In this document: positions 46,367 to 54,764 of the stretch, one piece after another
Layout of the letters: the number at the start of each line of letters is the position of its first letter
Numbering within the stretch: position 1 is the first letter of the stretch
Origin: Chloroflexota bacterium
GTDB taxonomy: Bacteria; Chloroflexota; Limnocylindria; Limnocylindrales; CSP1-4
DNA length: 64,000 bases
Direction of reading: 5' to 3'
Assembly (NCBI GenBank): GCA_021802825.1
Contig: JAJZRG010000006.1
Coordinates: forward strand, 1 to 64,000
Translations under genes and position numbers: made by a program
The notes under the pieces: model-generated
The model's database searches: none
The model's input: the letters and a program-made list of their open reading frames with translations, nothing else
What the model was told of the DNA's origin: nothing

Positions 46367-48871
46367 CTAGGCGCGCAGGCGGCCCCCGATCCCGGGCAGC
46401 GCGGCGACGACCGCCGCCACGGCCGCCTCGACCTCGGCCTCCGTGAGCGTCCGCTCGGGCGACCCGAGGCGGAGCCGATACGCGAGGCTCTTCTCGTCGG
46501 GCTCGAGCGGCACGCCCCGGTAGATGTCGAACAGGGAGAGGTCGCGCAGGAGCTCGCCCGCGTTGGCCCGGACCAGCGCCTCGACCGAGGCCGCGGCCGT
46601 GGCCTCGCCCACGATGATCGCCAGGTCGCGCTCCACCTCTGGGAACCGCGCGACCGCGTGCGCCTTCTCGGGCGACAGGCGGCCGGCCGAGAGGCCGCGG
46701 AGTGCGACCTCGGCGACGATGACGCGCTGGCTCGTCCGCAGGCCCCACCGGTCGGCGATGTCAGGGTGGAGCTCGCCGACGATGGCGTGCAGGTCGGCGC
46801 CGGCATCGGCGCGAGCGGTTCGGCCGGGGTGGAACACGGCCTCGCCGGCGTCGGCCTCGTACACGGGGCGCGGCAGGCCGAGGCGGCGCGCGAGCAGCTC
46901 GAGGATGCCCTTCGCGTCGTCGAGGTCGTAGGGCCTCGCGGGACGGTTCCAGGAGGCGGGCTCGCCGGTGCCGGTGAGCGCCAAGCCCAGGCGCCACCAC
47001 TCGCGGGGCTCGTTGCCGTCCCGCGCGTAGCCCTTGCCGGTCTCGAACACCGCCACGTCCGGCGTCCCGTGGCGCAGGTTGACGGCCACCACATCCACCA
47101 GGCTGCCGAGCAGGTTCCTGCGCAGCAGCGAGTGGTCGCGCGAGAGCGGGTTCGTCACGCCGATCGCGTCACCGCCCGGCTGGTCCTCGCCCTCGACCGA
47201 GGGCACCTCGCGGGCCATCACGAAGGTATCGATGTGCCTGGGCGACACGAGGGCGCTCGTGACCACCTCGGTCAGCCCGGCACCCGCGAGCGTCTCGCGC
47301 ACGAGCTGGCGCACCTCGAGCGGCGAGGCCCGGAACTCGGGCATCAGCGTGTCGGGGGTGACCGACGGGATGAGCTCGTAGCCGCGGACGCGGGCGATCT
47401 CCTCGGCGACGTCGGCCTCGACCGCGATGTCCCGGCGCCAGGTGGGGACGAGCGCCGTCACGGCGGCACTCAGGTCAGGCACGACCGCCAGCAGGTGCGG
47501 CTCGAGGGCCACGTTGACGCGATCGCCGGGCTGGGCGTGCTCGGTCTCCACCTCGACGCGCGCCAGCAGCTCACGCTGCTCGTCGGCGGTGAGCTGCGTG
47601 CCGAGCAGGTGGTTGATCCGTGCCGGGCGGAAGGACACCCGAGAGCGACCGGGCTCGTCGGGCGCGGTGTCGACCACGCCGGGGGCGATCACGCCGCCCG
47701 CCCACTCGTGGAGCAGCTGCGCGGTGCGGTCGGCGCCCAGGCGCGCCATCCGCGGTTCCTGGCCCTTCTCGAAGCGGCTCGACGCCTCGGAGCGGAGGGC
47801 CAGGCGGAATGCCGTCCGGCGGATGCTGACGGGGTCGAAGATCGCGGACTCGACGATGACGTCGGTCGTCGCGTCGGACACCTCCGAATCGGCGCCGCCC
47901 ATGACACCCGCGACGGCGAGGGCGCCCTCGGGGTCGGCGATGAGCAGGGTGTCGCCGGTCAGCTCGCGGTCGATGTGGTCGAGCGTCTGGAGGCGCTCCC
48001 CGTCCGCCGCCCGCCGCACGATGACCTGGCGCCGGCCGTCGGGCCCGACGTGGACTGCGCCGGCGTCGAACGTGTGGATGGGCTTGCCCAGCTCGAGCAT
48101 GACGTAGTTGGACGCGTCCACGACGTTGCTGATCGGGCGCTGGCCGGCGGCCAGCAGGCGCATCTGGACCCAGTCGGGCGAGCGGCCGACCGTCACGCCG
48201 CTGACGTACCGGCCGACGAAGCGCGGGCACAGGGCGGGGTCGCGGACGTCCACGGCGAGGCGCTCGCCGGTGGTGGGGCCACTCCCCTCCTCGACCGTGA
48301 CGACCGGCTGGCGGGCGTGCTGGCGGGTGGCGGCGGCGACCTCGCGGGCGAGCCCCAGGATCGAGAGCGCGTCGCCGCGGTTGGGCTTGACGTCAACATC
48401 GAGCACGACGTCGCCGTACAGGTCGGCCATCGGCACGCCCAGGGGCGCGTCGGACGGCAGGATCAGGATGCCCTCGGCGTCGCCGGTGAGCCGCAGCTCG
48501 TCACCCGAGCACAGCATCCCGTTGGACACGACGCCCATCTTCTCGGTGCGCTCGATGCGCCGGTCGCCCGGCAGGACGGCGCCCGGCAGGGCCACCGGGA
48601 TCCGCTGGCCGGGGGCGATGTTGTTGGCGCCGCAGACGATCGAGAGCGGCTCCCGCCCGTCGCCCACCGTTACGGTCGTGAGGTGGAGGCGGTCGGCGCG
48701 CGGGTGGTTGGCGACCGTCAGCAGCTCGCCGATGACCACGTTCTGCCAGTCGGCGCCCCAGCGCTCGAGGCTCTTGACCTCCATGCCCAGCAGCGTGAGG
48801 CGCTCGGCCAGCTGCTCCGGCGTCAGCTCGACGTCGACGAACTCGCTCAGCCACGACAGGGGGACTCTCAC
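46367..48871 (-). CDS. pheT: Phenylalanyl-tRNA synthetase beta subunit
   Basis: An 834-residue beta subunit. It begins MRVPLSWLSEFVDVEL, has the tRNA-binding OB domain (about 40-150, including CGANNIAPGQ), B3/B4 editing domain (GMLCSGDEL region onward, NYVMLELGKPIHTFD), B5, the catalytic-like core (LRRNLLGSLVDVVAVNLRHG) and the C-terminal FDX-ACB anticodon-binding domain ending LPGIGGRLRA. GTG start overlaps the pheS stop (GTGA). Confidence 0.96.
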   Translation of the reverse strand: MRVPLSWLSEFVDVELTPEQLAERLTLLGMEVKSLERWGADWQNVVIGELLTVANHPRADRLHLTTVTVGDGREPLSIVCGANNIAPGQRIPVALPGAVLPGDRRIERTEKMGVVSNGMLCSGDELRLTGDAEGILILPSDAPLGVPMADLYGDVVLDVDVKPNRGDALSILGLAREVAAATRQHARQPVVTVEEGSGPTTGERLAVDVRDPALCPRFVGRYVSGVTVGRSPDWVQMRLLAAGQRPISNVVDASNYVMLELGKPIHTFDAGAVHVGPDGRRQVIVRRAADGERLQTLDHIDRELTGDTLLIADPEGALAVAGVMGGADSEVSDATTDVIVESAIFDPVSIRRTAFRLALRSEASSRFEKGQEPRMARLGADRTAQLLHEWAGGVIAPGVVDTAPDEPGRSRVSFRPARINHLLGTQLTADEQRELLARVEVETEHAQPGDRVNVALEPHLLAVVPDLSAAVTALVPTWRRDIAVEADVAEEIARVRGYELIPSVTPDTLMPEFRASPLEVRQLVRETLAGAGLTEVVTSALVSPRHIDTFVMAREVPSVEGEDQPGGDAIGVTNPLSRDHSLLRRNLLGSLVDVVAVNLRHGTPDVAVFETGKGYARDGNEPREWWRLGLALTGTGEPASWNRPARPYDLDDAKGILELLARRLGLPRPVYEADAGEAVFHPGRTARADAGADLHAIVGELHPDIADRWGLRTSQRVIVAEVALRGLSAGRLSPEKAHAVARFPEVERDLAIIVGEATAAASVEALVRANAGELLRDLSLFDIYRGVPLEPDEKSLAYRLRLGSPERTLTEAEVEAAVAAVVAALPGIGGRLRA

Positions 48872-49908
48872 CGGAACGCTCCCAGGAAGCGAAGGTCGTC
48901 CTCCATGTACTGGCGGAGGTCAACGACGTGATGCCGAAGGTTGGCGATGCGCTCGACGCCCATCCCGAAGGCGAAGCCCTGGTACCGCTCCGGATCGATG
49001 CCGCCGTAGCGGAGCACGACCGGGTGGACCATGCCCGCCCCGAGGATGGTCATCCAGCCCGTGCGTGAGCAGGCGGGGCACTTCTCGCCATTGCAGATGA
49101 CGCACAGGATGTCGAACGCGACCGATGGCTCGGTGAACGGGTAGTAGCCAGGCCGGAAGCGAGTGGGGCGGTCGGCGCCGAACATGGCGTGGGCGAATTG
49201 GTCGAGCAGGCCCTTGAGGTCCGCCAGCGAGGTCCCCTCGTCCACCATGAGGCCCTCGACCTGGAAGAACTCGGACGCGTGGCTCGCGTCGACGGCCTCG
49301 TAGCGGAAGCAGCGGCCGGGCAGCAGCGCCCGGATGGGTGGCCTCTCCCGGTGCATCACGCGGATCTGGCCCGGGCTGGTGTGGGTGCGCAGCAGGCGCC
49401 CGTCGAGGTCCAGGTAGAGCGTGTCCCACAGGTCGCGCGCGGGATGGTCGGGCGGGATGTTGAGCATCTGGAAGTTGGTGAGGTCGTCCTCGACCTCCGG
49501 CCCCTCGTAGACCACGAAGCCGAACTGGGCGAACACGTCGGCGATCTGGCGGGCCGTCTCCATGATCGGGTGCAGGCTGCCGCGCCGGATCGGGCGGCCG
49601 GGCGTCGTCACGTCGACGGCCTCGGCCCGGAGCCTGGCCGCCAGCTCGGCCGCCGACAACCGCCGTCGCGCCCCGCCCAGCGCCGACTCGACCGCGGCGC
49701 GCACGTCGTTGGCGATCGCGCCCACCTTGGGACGGTCCTGGGGCGGCAGCGCGCCGATGCCGCGCAGGATCGCGGTGAGGTCGCCCTTCTTGCCCAGGAC
49801 CGCCACTTCGAGCGCGTCGAGCGCGGCGGTGTCGGGGGCGTCCGCTGCGGCAGCGGTGGCCCGGGCGCGGAGGGCCTCGAGGTCCGAGGTCAGCTGGGCG
49901 AGGTCCAT
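48868..49908 (-). CDS. pheS: Phenylalanyl-tRNA synthetase alpha subunit
   Basis: A 346-residue class II catalytic subunit. The N-terminal coiled coil (1-90) is followed by motif 2 (CFRYEAVDASHASEFFQVEG) and motif 3 (GFAFGMGVERIA). It carries an inserted four-cysteine knuckle, CVICNGEKCPACSRTGW, seen in a subset of bacterial PheS and probably zinc-binding. It follows rplT by 116 bp and a hairpin. The order infC-rpmI-rplT-pheS-pheT is classical. Confidence 0.96.
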   Translation of the reverse strand: MDLAQLTSDLEALRARATAAAADAPDTAALDALEVAVLGKKGDLTAILRGIGALPPQDRPKVGAIANDVRAAVESALGGARRRLSAAELAARLRAEAVDVTTPGRPIRRGSLHPIMETARQIADVFAQFGFVVYEGPEVEDDLTNFQMLNIPPDHPARDLWDTLYLDLDGRLLRTHTSPGQIRVMHRERPPIRALLPGRCFRYEAVDASHASEFFQVEGLMVDEGTSLADLKGLLDQFAHAMFGADRPTRFRPGYYPFTEPSVAFDILCVICNGEKCPACSRTGWMTILGAGMVHPVVLRYGGIDPERYQGFAFGMGVERIANLRHHVVDLRQYMEDDLRFLGAFR

Positions 49909-49974
49909 GTCGGCTGGCGATCCGATCCTGCTGTCACGAGACGGGCTGGGCTGGGAGGTCCCCGAGAATCACGA

Positions 49975-50002
49975 ACCCCCGAGCGTCGGGGACGCCGAGG
50001 GT
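49975..50002 (-). terminator. Hairpin between rplT and pheS (terminator or attenuator)
   Basis: On the minus strand ACCCTCGGCGTC-CCC-GACGCTCGGGGGT forms about 11 pairs with one mismatch. It is followed by TTCGTGATTCTC rather than a T-tract. A very similar tail follows the thrS leader hairpin. It probably reduces read-through from the ribosomal-protein operon into pheST. Confidence 0.55.
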
Positions 50003-50024
50003 CCGAGCGAGACGACCGCTGGGG

Positions 50025-50375
50025 TCAGGCGCTCTTCGCGACCTCGGCGATCCGACCAAACGTGGCGGCGTCGCGGACGGCGATGTCCGCGAGGACCTTG
50101 CGGTCAAGAGCGACGTCGGCCTTCTTGAGGCCGGCGATGAGCCTGCCGTAGGTGATGCCGTTCAGCCGGGCCGCCGCGTTGATCCGCACGATCCAGAGCT
50201 CGCGCATGTCGCGCTTGCGCTGCTTGCGGTCACGAGTGGCATAGGCGAGGGCGTGGAGCTGGGCCTCGCGCGCGGCCTTGACCAGCTTGCGCCGCGTGCC
50301 CTTGCGGCCCTCGGCCTCGTTGAACAGGCGCTTGTGGCGCTTGTGGGCGACAACGCCCCGCTTGACGCGTGCCAT
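50025..50375 (-). CDS. rplT: 50S ribosomal protein L20
   Basis: A 116-residue L20 with the typical start [16 protein letters not shown] and [22 protein letters not shown] segment. It binds 23S rRNA early in 50S assembly and, in other bacteria, represses the infC-rpmI-rplT operon by binding its leader. It is 9 bp after rpmI. Confidence 0.98.
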   Translation of the reverse strand: MARVKRGVVAHKRHKRLFNEAEGRKGTRRKLVKAAREAQLHALAYATRDRKQRKRDMRELWIVRINAAARLNGITYGRLIAGLKKADVALDRKVLADIAVRDAATFGRIAEVAKSA

Positions 50376-50384
50376 CGACTGCTC

Positions 50385-50582
50385 CTAGATGTACGGCAGG
50401 AGCCGGCGGAGCTGGTCCGTGTGCTCCGGGCCCAGGATGGACTTGCCCGCGTAGCGGCGCGTCCGGCGGGACGACTTGTGCTCGAGGTGGTGCCCGCGCC
50501 AGGACTTCACGCGAATGAACTTGCCCGACCCGGAGACCCCGACTCGCTTCTGGGTCCCCTTGTGGGTCTTCATCTTCGGCAC
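50385..50582 (-). CDS. rpmI: 50S ribosomal protein L35
   Basis: A 65-residue L35 (PKMKTHKGTQKRVGVSGSGKF ... HHLEHKSSRRTRR). A GTG start, where GTG replaces the more usual ATG before PKMKTHK. It lies 7 nt after infC. Confidence 0.98.
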   Translation of the reverse strand: MPKMKTHKGTQKRVGVSGSGKFIRVKSWRGHHLEHKSSRRTRRYAGKSILGPEHTDQLRRLLPYI

Positions 50583-50589
50583 GCTGGCC

Positions 50590-51228
50590 TCACTCTCCTG
50601 CTTGCGGCGCCTCGGCCTCAGCCGGGACGTGCCCGGCCGGCTGCGGCGGCGTTGGCGCTGTGGCGAGAGGGGCTTGATCCGCCTCGCCTTCGGTCTTCCG
50701 GTGCTCGTGGACCCTCGGCTTGTGGACCGAGAGCAGCGTCATGAACATCGACTTGCCCTCGAGGGCCGGGGTCCGGTCGATCGTTCCGTGATCCTTCACC
50801 GCCTCGCCGAACTTGGCGAGGAGGTTACGGCCGATCTCCGGGTGGGTGAGCTCACGGCCGCGGAATCGGACCGTCACCTTGATCCGATCGCCGTCCTCGA
50901 GGAACTCGATGGCGCGATGGACCTTGGTGTCGAAGTCGCCGGTGCCGATCTTCGGCGTGAGGCGGACCTCTTTGAACTCCACCGCCCGCTGCTTGCGCTT
51001 CGCCTCTTTCTCCTTCTTGGTCAGTTCATACTTGTACTGACCGTAGTCGAGAAATCGGACGACGGGCGGCGCCGCCATCGGCGCGACCTCCACGAGGTCG
51101 AGGCCGCGTTCCTGCGCCATGGCCAGAGCCTGATGCGTCGGCATGACGCCAAGCTGCTGTGCGTCCTCATCGACAACCCGCACCTGAGGGACGCGGATCA
51201 TCTGGTTAATGCGCAGGTCTCGGCTGAT
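50590..51228 (-). CDS. infC: Translation initiation factor IF-3, probable non-AUG start
   Basis: About 212 residues. The N-domain begins near RINQMIRVPQVRVVDEDAQQLGV, the linker is Lys-rich (ELTKKEKEAKRKQRA), the C-domain covers VKEVRLTPKIG-like to ALEGKSMFMTLL, and a disordered Pro/Glu-rich tail of about 35 residues follows. No ATG, GTG or TTG lies just before RIN; the ATC at 51228 sits 8 nt after AGGGGA and fits. IF-3 rejects non-AUG starts, and infC genes classically use such codons for self-control. The GTG at 51315 overlaps the promoter and is unlikely. Confidence 0.9.
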   Translation of the reverse strand: MSRDLRINQMIRVPQVRVVDEDAQQLGVMPTHQALAMAQERGLDLVEVAPMAAPPVVRFLDYGQYKYELTKKEKEAKRKQRAVEFKEVRLTPKIGTGDFDTKVHRAIEFLEDGDRIKVTVRFRGRELTHPEIGRNLLAKFGEAVKDHGTIDRTPALEGKSMFMTLLSVHKPRVHEHRKTEGEADQAPLATAPTPPQPAGHVPAEAEAPQAGE

Positions 51229-51305
51229 GGCAGGTATCCCCTTGCTCGTACGTTGCTGGTTTCGCGGCGCATCAGGGCAAACGGCCCGGGCGCGGTCGCC
51301 GCGGC

Positions 51306-51335
51306 AGGATAGCACAGGGGTTCGACGGGCCGCAA
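51306..51335 (-). promoter_or_regulatory. infC-rpmI-rplT promoter candidate
   Basis: Minus strand: TTGCGG (51335-51330), 18-bp spacer, TATCCT (51311-51306) with a TG extension one base before it. The predicted start gives a leader of about 70 nt before the ATC codon. Confidence 0.6.
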
Positions 51336-51393
51336 CGAACGTGGAACGTGCTCGGATCGCCGGTTGCCGCGCTCGTTTCGATGCCGACCGGCG

Positions 51394-51411
51394 CGAGTCA
51401 GGCAGGACTCA
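51394..51411. repeat. GAGTC-N6-GACTC palindrome, copy 5
   Basis: CGAGTC-AGGCAG-GACTCA, followed by GGGGCGG as copy 1 is followed by GGGGCCGG. Confidence 0.7.
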
Positions 51412-51488
51412 GGGGCGGTCCGACGGAGCGTGGCCGCCGGTTGAGAATGCCAATCCGGGCATGGACGCGTGCGTGCGCTTCCCGGCGG

Positions 51489-51506
51489 CGAGTCTGACAT
51501 GACTCA
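51489..51506. repeat. GAGTC-N6-GACTC palindrome, copy 6
   Basis: CGAGTC-TGACAT-GACTCA, 95 bp from copy 5. Confidence 0.7.
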
Positions 51507-51770
51507 ACGTCGACACTCCCGGCGACGCTCCCCGGTAGGCGGAATTCTGGCACCGATTCGCAACTCGCGGGGCGCTCCGATCACCGCGTGCGATCGCTCT
51601 TTCGTCGAGGCGAGACGCCGCCAGCCGATCCGCCGTTGTCGATCGCTGCCGGGCGGTCAAACGGCGACGGGAGGGGCCGTCGAGGGTCGAAGTGACTCGC
51701 TCGACGCCGGAGGTGATCGCTGCCAGCGATCAGCGGGCGTGGGCGCATGGCCCGCCGACGCGGGCCTCCC

Positions 51771-53657
51771 CTACCCCAGGCGCCTCTCGCGGATCTCCTC
51801 GCCCAGGCGCGCCGCAAGCTCGGCCCAGGGCAGGATCTCCTGGGGCACGTCCTTGCCGGCGCCGCGCTTGCGAACGGCGGCCGAGCGGGCCTCGACCTCG
51901 CGGTCGCCCAGGATCAGCATGTACGGGACCTTCTGGCCCTGGGCCAGGCGGATCTTGTTCTGCATCCGATTGTCCGAGTCGTCCACCTCGACGAAGCGAA
52001 CGCCCCCGGCCCGCAGCTCGGCGGCGAGCTCCTGGGCGGCGGGCACGTGGCGGTCGGCGATCGGGATAACCACCGCCTGCACGGGCGCGAGCCACAGCGG
52101 GAACGCCCCGCCGAAGTGCTCGACGAGGATGCCGATGAACCGCTCGAGCGAGCCGTAGATGGCCCGGTGGATCGCGACCGGGCGCTGCTGCGTGCCCGCC
52201 TCGTCGATGTAGGACAGGTCGAATCGCTCCGGCAGCATCAGGCGGTCGACCTGGATCGTCGCCGTCTGCCACTCGCGGCCGAGGGCGTCGGTGACCTGGA
52301 TGTCGATCTTGGGTGCGTAGAAGGCGCCGTCCTTGGGCTTCTCGCGGTACGCGAGGCCGGAGCGCTCGAGCTCGCCGCGCATCAGCGCCTCGGTCTCCTC
52401 CCAGGTCGCGGGATCGCCCAGCGCCTTGTCCGGCCGCGTGCCGAATGTCAGCGTCGGCGTGAGCCCGAACCACGAGTAGGACTCCCGGATCTCGCCCATC
52501 AGGCCCTCGATCTCGGCGGCGATCTGATCCGGGCGGACGTAGATGTGGGCGTCGTCGGTCACGAAGTGGCGCACCCGAGTCAGGCCCGAGAGCACGCCGG
52601 ACAGTTCGTTCCGGTGAAGGACCCCGTACTCGCTGAGGCGCAGCGGCAGGTCGCGGTAGGACCGCAGCTTGGAGCGGTAGATGAACGACGACTCGGGGCA
52701 GTTCATCGGCTTCAGGCTGAACCACTGGTCCTCCACGTCGACCAGGTACATGCCGTCGCGGTAGTGCTCCCAGTGCCCGGACCGCTCCCACAGCTTCTGG
52801 TGGACGAGCGGCGGTGTGTAGATCTCCTCATATCCACGGCGGTCCTGGAGCTCGCGCATCGCGTTGCGGAGCGTCTGGTACACGCGCCAGCCCTTGGGGT
52901 GCCAGAAGGCTGCGCCGGGGGCCACGTCGTGGAAGCTGAACAGGTCGAGCTCGCGGCCAAGCTTGCGGTGGTCGCGCTTCTTGGCCTCCTCGCGCCGCCA
53001 CAGGTACTGGTCCAGCTGCTCCTGCGTCTCCCAGACCGTGCCGTAGATGCGCTGGAGCATCGGGCGCTTCTCGTCGCCCCGCCAGTAGGCGCCGGCCACC
53101 GAAAGGAGCCTGAACGGCCCGATCCGGCCTGTGGACTCCACGTGGGGGCCCTTGCACAGGTCGCGGAACGGGCCGTGCTCGTAGAACGTCACCGGCGGCA
53201 TCGGCCCGCCGGCCTCGACTGCCTTCTTGGCGAGGTCGTCGAGGATCTCGACCTTGAACGCCTGGCCAGCCTCGGCCTCGAGCTTGCGACCCTCGTCGAA
53301 GCCGACCTCGCGGCGAACGAACGGGTGGTCGGCCCTGACGCTCTCGGCCATGCGCGCCTCGATGAGCGCGAGATCGTCCGGCGTGAGCGGACGGGACAGG
53401 TCGAAGTCGTAGTAGAAGCCGTTCTCGACGGCCGGACCGATGCCGAGCTTCGCGCCCGGGAACAGGTCGAGCACAGCCTCTGCCATGACGTGCGCGGTGC
53501 TATGGCGCATCGCGTCGATGGGCGCGTGGGCGCCGGCGTCGAGCAGCTCATCGGCCGAGCCCCGAACCGGCGCTTCGAGGACCTCGTCCTCGCCGCCGTG
53601 ACCGTTGTCGTCGCCGCCCGCCGCGACCGCCATGTTGTCCGCCGCCTTGTCCGCCAT
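51771..53657 (-). CDS. thrS: Threonyl-tRNA synthetase
   Basis: A 628-residue class II synthetase. After an acidic/Gly-rich leader (about 1-40) comes the editing domain with HSTAHVMAEAV (zinc-like HxxxH) and a later SAGAYWRGDE-like core. The catalytic domain shows motif 2 PLRLSEYGVLHRNELSGVLSGLTRVRHF, with CPES/H residues for catalytic zinc, and the anticodon-binding C-terminus (VVIPIADRHVPAAQELAAELR). No TGS domain is seen at the N-terminus, so the protein is shorter than the ~640-residue E. coli form only by that domain. A strong GGGAGG SD precedes the ATG, and a T-box leader lies upstream. Confidence 0.95.
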   Translation of the reverse strand: MADKAADNMAVAAGGDDNGHGGEDEVLEAPVRGSADELLDAGAHAPIDAMRHSTAHVMAEAVLDLFPGAKLGIGPAVENGFYYDFDLSRPLTPDDLALIEARMAESVRADHPFVRREVGFDEGRKLEAEAGQAFKVEILDDLAKKAVEAGGPMPPVTFYEHGPFRDLCKGPHVESTGRIGPFRLLSVAGAYWRGDEKRPMLQRIYGTVWETQEQLDQYLWRREEAKKRDHRKLGRELDLFSFHDVAPGAAFWHPKGWRVYQTLRNAMRELQDRRGYEEIYTPPLVHQKLWERSGHWEHYRDGMYLVDVEDQWFSLKPMNCPESSFIYRSKLRSYRDLPLRLSEYGVLHRNELSGVLSGLTRVRHFVTDDAHIYVRPDQIAAEIEGLMGEIRESYSWFGLTPTLTFGTRPDKALGDPATWEETEALMRGELERSGLAYREKPKDGAFYAPKIDIQVTDALGREWQTATIQVDRLMLPERFDLSYIDEAGTQQRPVAIHRAIYGSLERFIGILVEHFGGAFPLWLAPVQAVVIPIADRHVPAAQELAAELRAGGVRFVEVDDSDNRMQNKIRLAQGQKVPYMLILGDREVEARSAAVRKRGAGKDVPQEILPWAELAARLGEEIRERRLG

Positions 53658-53663
53658 CGTAAG

Positions 53664-53880
53664 CCTCCCGGAGAATCACAGAACCTCTCGTCCGACAGGA
53701 CGAGAGGTTCGACCTCCCGCGGTTCCACCCGCCTTCGCATCGGCTTGGCGATCCATTCGCCGCCGCCGCGCTCTCGTGCCGCGCTAACGGGCGGATCCCG
53801 GGCCGGTTCGCCGGCCGCTCGCGGGTGGTGCCGTGGTCCCGTGACCCCTGGCGCGACTCTCAGCCGTCGATCGCGCCTCT
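53664..53880 (-). ncRNA. T-box riboswitch leader of thrS
   Basis: The minus strand carries the T-box core GGGTGGAACCGCGGG (53730-53716), matching the consensus GGUGGNACCGCG. Just after it, a perfect 12-bp hairpin AACCTCTCGTCC-TGTC-GGACGAGAGGTT (53709-53682) can form. The antiterminator is also visible: CGGGAGG pairs with CCTCTCG of the hairpin's 5' arm, so the two structures compete. A 7-bp stem GGCGCGA/TCGCGCC (53877-53850) may belong to stem I. The specifier codon could not be assigned. No T-run follows the hairpin, so control may be translational or Rho-assisted. The SD is at 53669-53664. Confidence 0.85.
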
Positions 53881-53920
53881 CTGGCGGGTGCGGGTCCGGG
53901 CGTGTCCCGGTCAACGCATG

Positions 53921-53997
53921 TGGTGGGCGATACTGGACTCGAACCAGTGACCTCATGCATGTCAAGCATGCGCTCTAACCAACTGAGCTAATCGCCC
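53921..53997 (-). tRNA. trnV: tRNA-Val (GAC anticodon), CCA encoded
   Basis: The minus strand reads GGGCGAT TA GCTC ... GAGC, an anticodon arm with loop TTGACAT (anticodon GAC), the T-arm ACTGG-TTCGAGT-CCAGT and ATCGCCC. The acceptor stem pairs perfectly (GGGCGAT/ATCGCCC). The discriminator A and CCA are encoded (53924-53921). tRNA 3' ends are frequent integration sites, and a decayed integrase gene lies 370 bp away on the 5' side. Confidence 0.96.
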
Positions 53998-54082
53998 TTC
54001 GGCGGCGGAGGATAGCACGTCGCCTGCGCCGCCGGCTGCGGTCACGAGCGTCGGCGCGGGCTCCTCGCGCGCGCGTTAGCCG

Positions 54083-54130
54083 GTCGTCCAGCCGAACATG
54101 GCGCATGTCGTCCAGCCGAACATGGCGCAT
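54083..54130. repeat. Perfect 24-bp tandem duplication
   Basis: A 24-base unit beginning GTCGTCCAGCCGAACATGG is repeated exactly (54083-54106, 54107-54130). Confidence 0.85.
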
Positions 54131-54368
54131 GCAACGTCGATCGCTGCCCTGGTCTGTAGCGACGGCTCTGCAACGTCCGGACGTTCGCCGCGCTCCCCTC
54201 TTGGCGTCGCTCGCCGCGCCGCGGGTGATCCCGCGGACGGTAGCGATGTACCAAGCGAGGGCCGGACACCGCCGACGCTCGACGACACGCCGCCTACGCT
54301 CTTGCGAGAGGTCGAGCTCCGGTGGGCTAGCGACCACCGAGAGGGACCGAACGTGGGCTGGCGTACGT

Positions 54369-54510
54369 GACGCCGCGATCCTGCGCCTGTTCGTGGACAC
54401 CCGGCGTGCGCCGCGGCGAGCTGCTCGGGATCCGCGGCGAAACGCCCGGACGTGGGCGAGCCTTGGCTGTGGCTCGGTCGCAAGGGCCATCTGCGGGAGA
54501 TGGGCGTGAC
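54369..54510 (+). pseudogene. Tyrosine recombinase (phage-type integrase) remnant
   Basis: Three integrase-like fragments lie in order but in three different frames: DAAILRLFVDT (54369-54401), TPGVRRGELLGIR (54397-54435) and GEPWLWLGRKGHLREMGV (54455-54508). The second matches the TGxRxxEL motif that carries the first catalytic arginine, and the third resembles the LWLGxRGPL segment of actinobacterial-type integrases. The central part and the catalytic tyrosine are missing. Two frameshifts and a deletion are needed to explain this. It marks an old integration event near tRNA-Val. Confidence 0.6.
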
Positions 54511-54764
54511 GCCCAACGGCCGCGGGTCACGCTGCCTAATAAGGCTGATGCCATCTTCAGCGTGCTGCTCCGGCTCCTCGAGATCGAAGACGCTCCCGGT
54601 CTGGGTTCCCCGCCAGGTCGTCGTGAACAGGGCCGGGGAACCCGCATGAACGCCAGTCGGCCGGTCTGGGTCGCCCTCTACGCTCGCGCAGCACCCGCGA
54701 CAGGGAGAGGGCCCGCGCCATCCGAGATGGACGCGGGCCCTGATGAACGCCGCGGTCGAGGGGG

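Larger units (their letters stand above)
51229..51770. other. infC upstream region with two GAGTC palindromes
   Basis: 540 bp between thrS and infC. Holds the infC promoter, a ~70-nt leader and GAGTC-N6-GACTC copies 5 and 6. No gene and no T-tract terminator for thrS was seen. Confidence 0.6.
53998..54764. other. Gene-poor region with integrase remains and a tandem duplication
   Basis: About 770 bp without an intact gene between tRNA-Val and the secreted-protein gene. Contains a 24-bp tandem duplication and the recombinase remnant. The rest shows no preference for any frame and looks decayed. Confidence 0.55.

Noticed and set aside
46265-48931. 888-residue open frame on the plus strand
   Set aside because: Antisense shadow of pheT, which is unmistakable on the minus strand.
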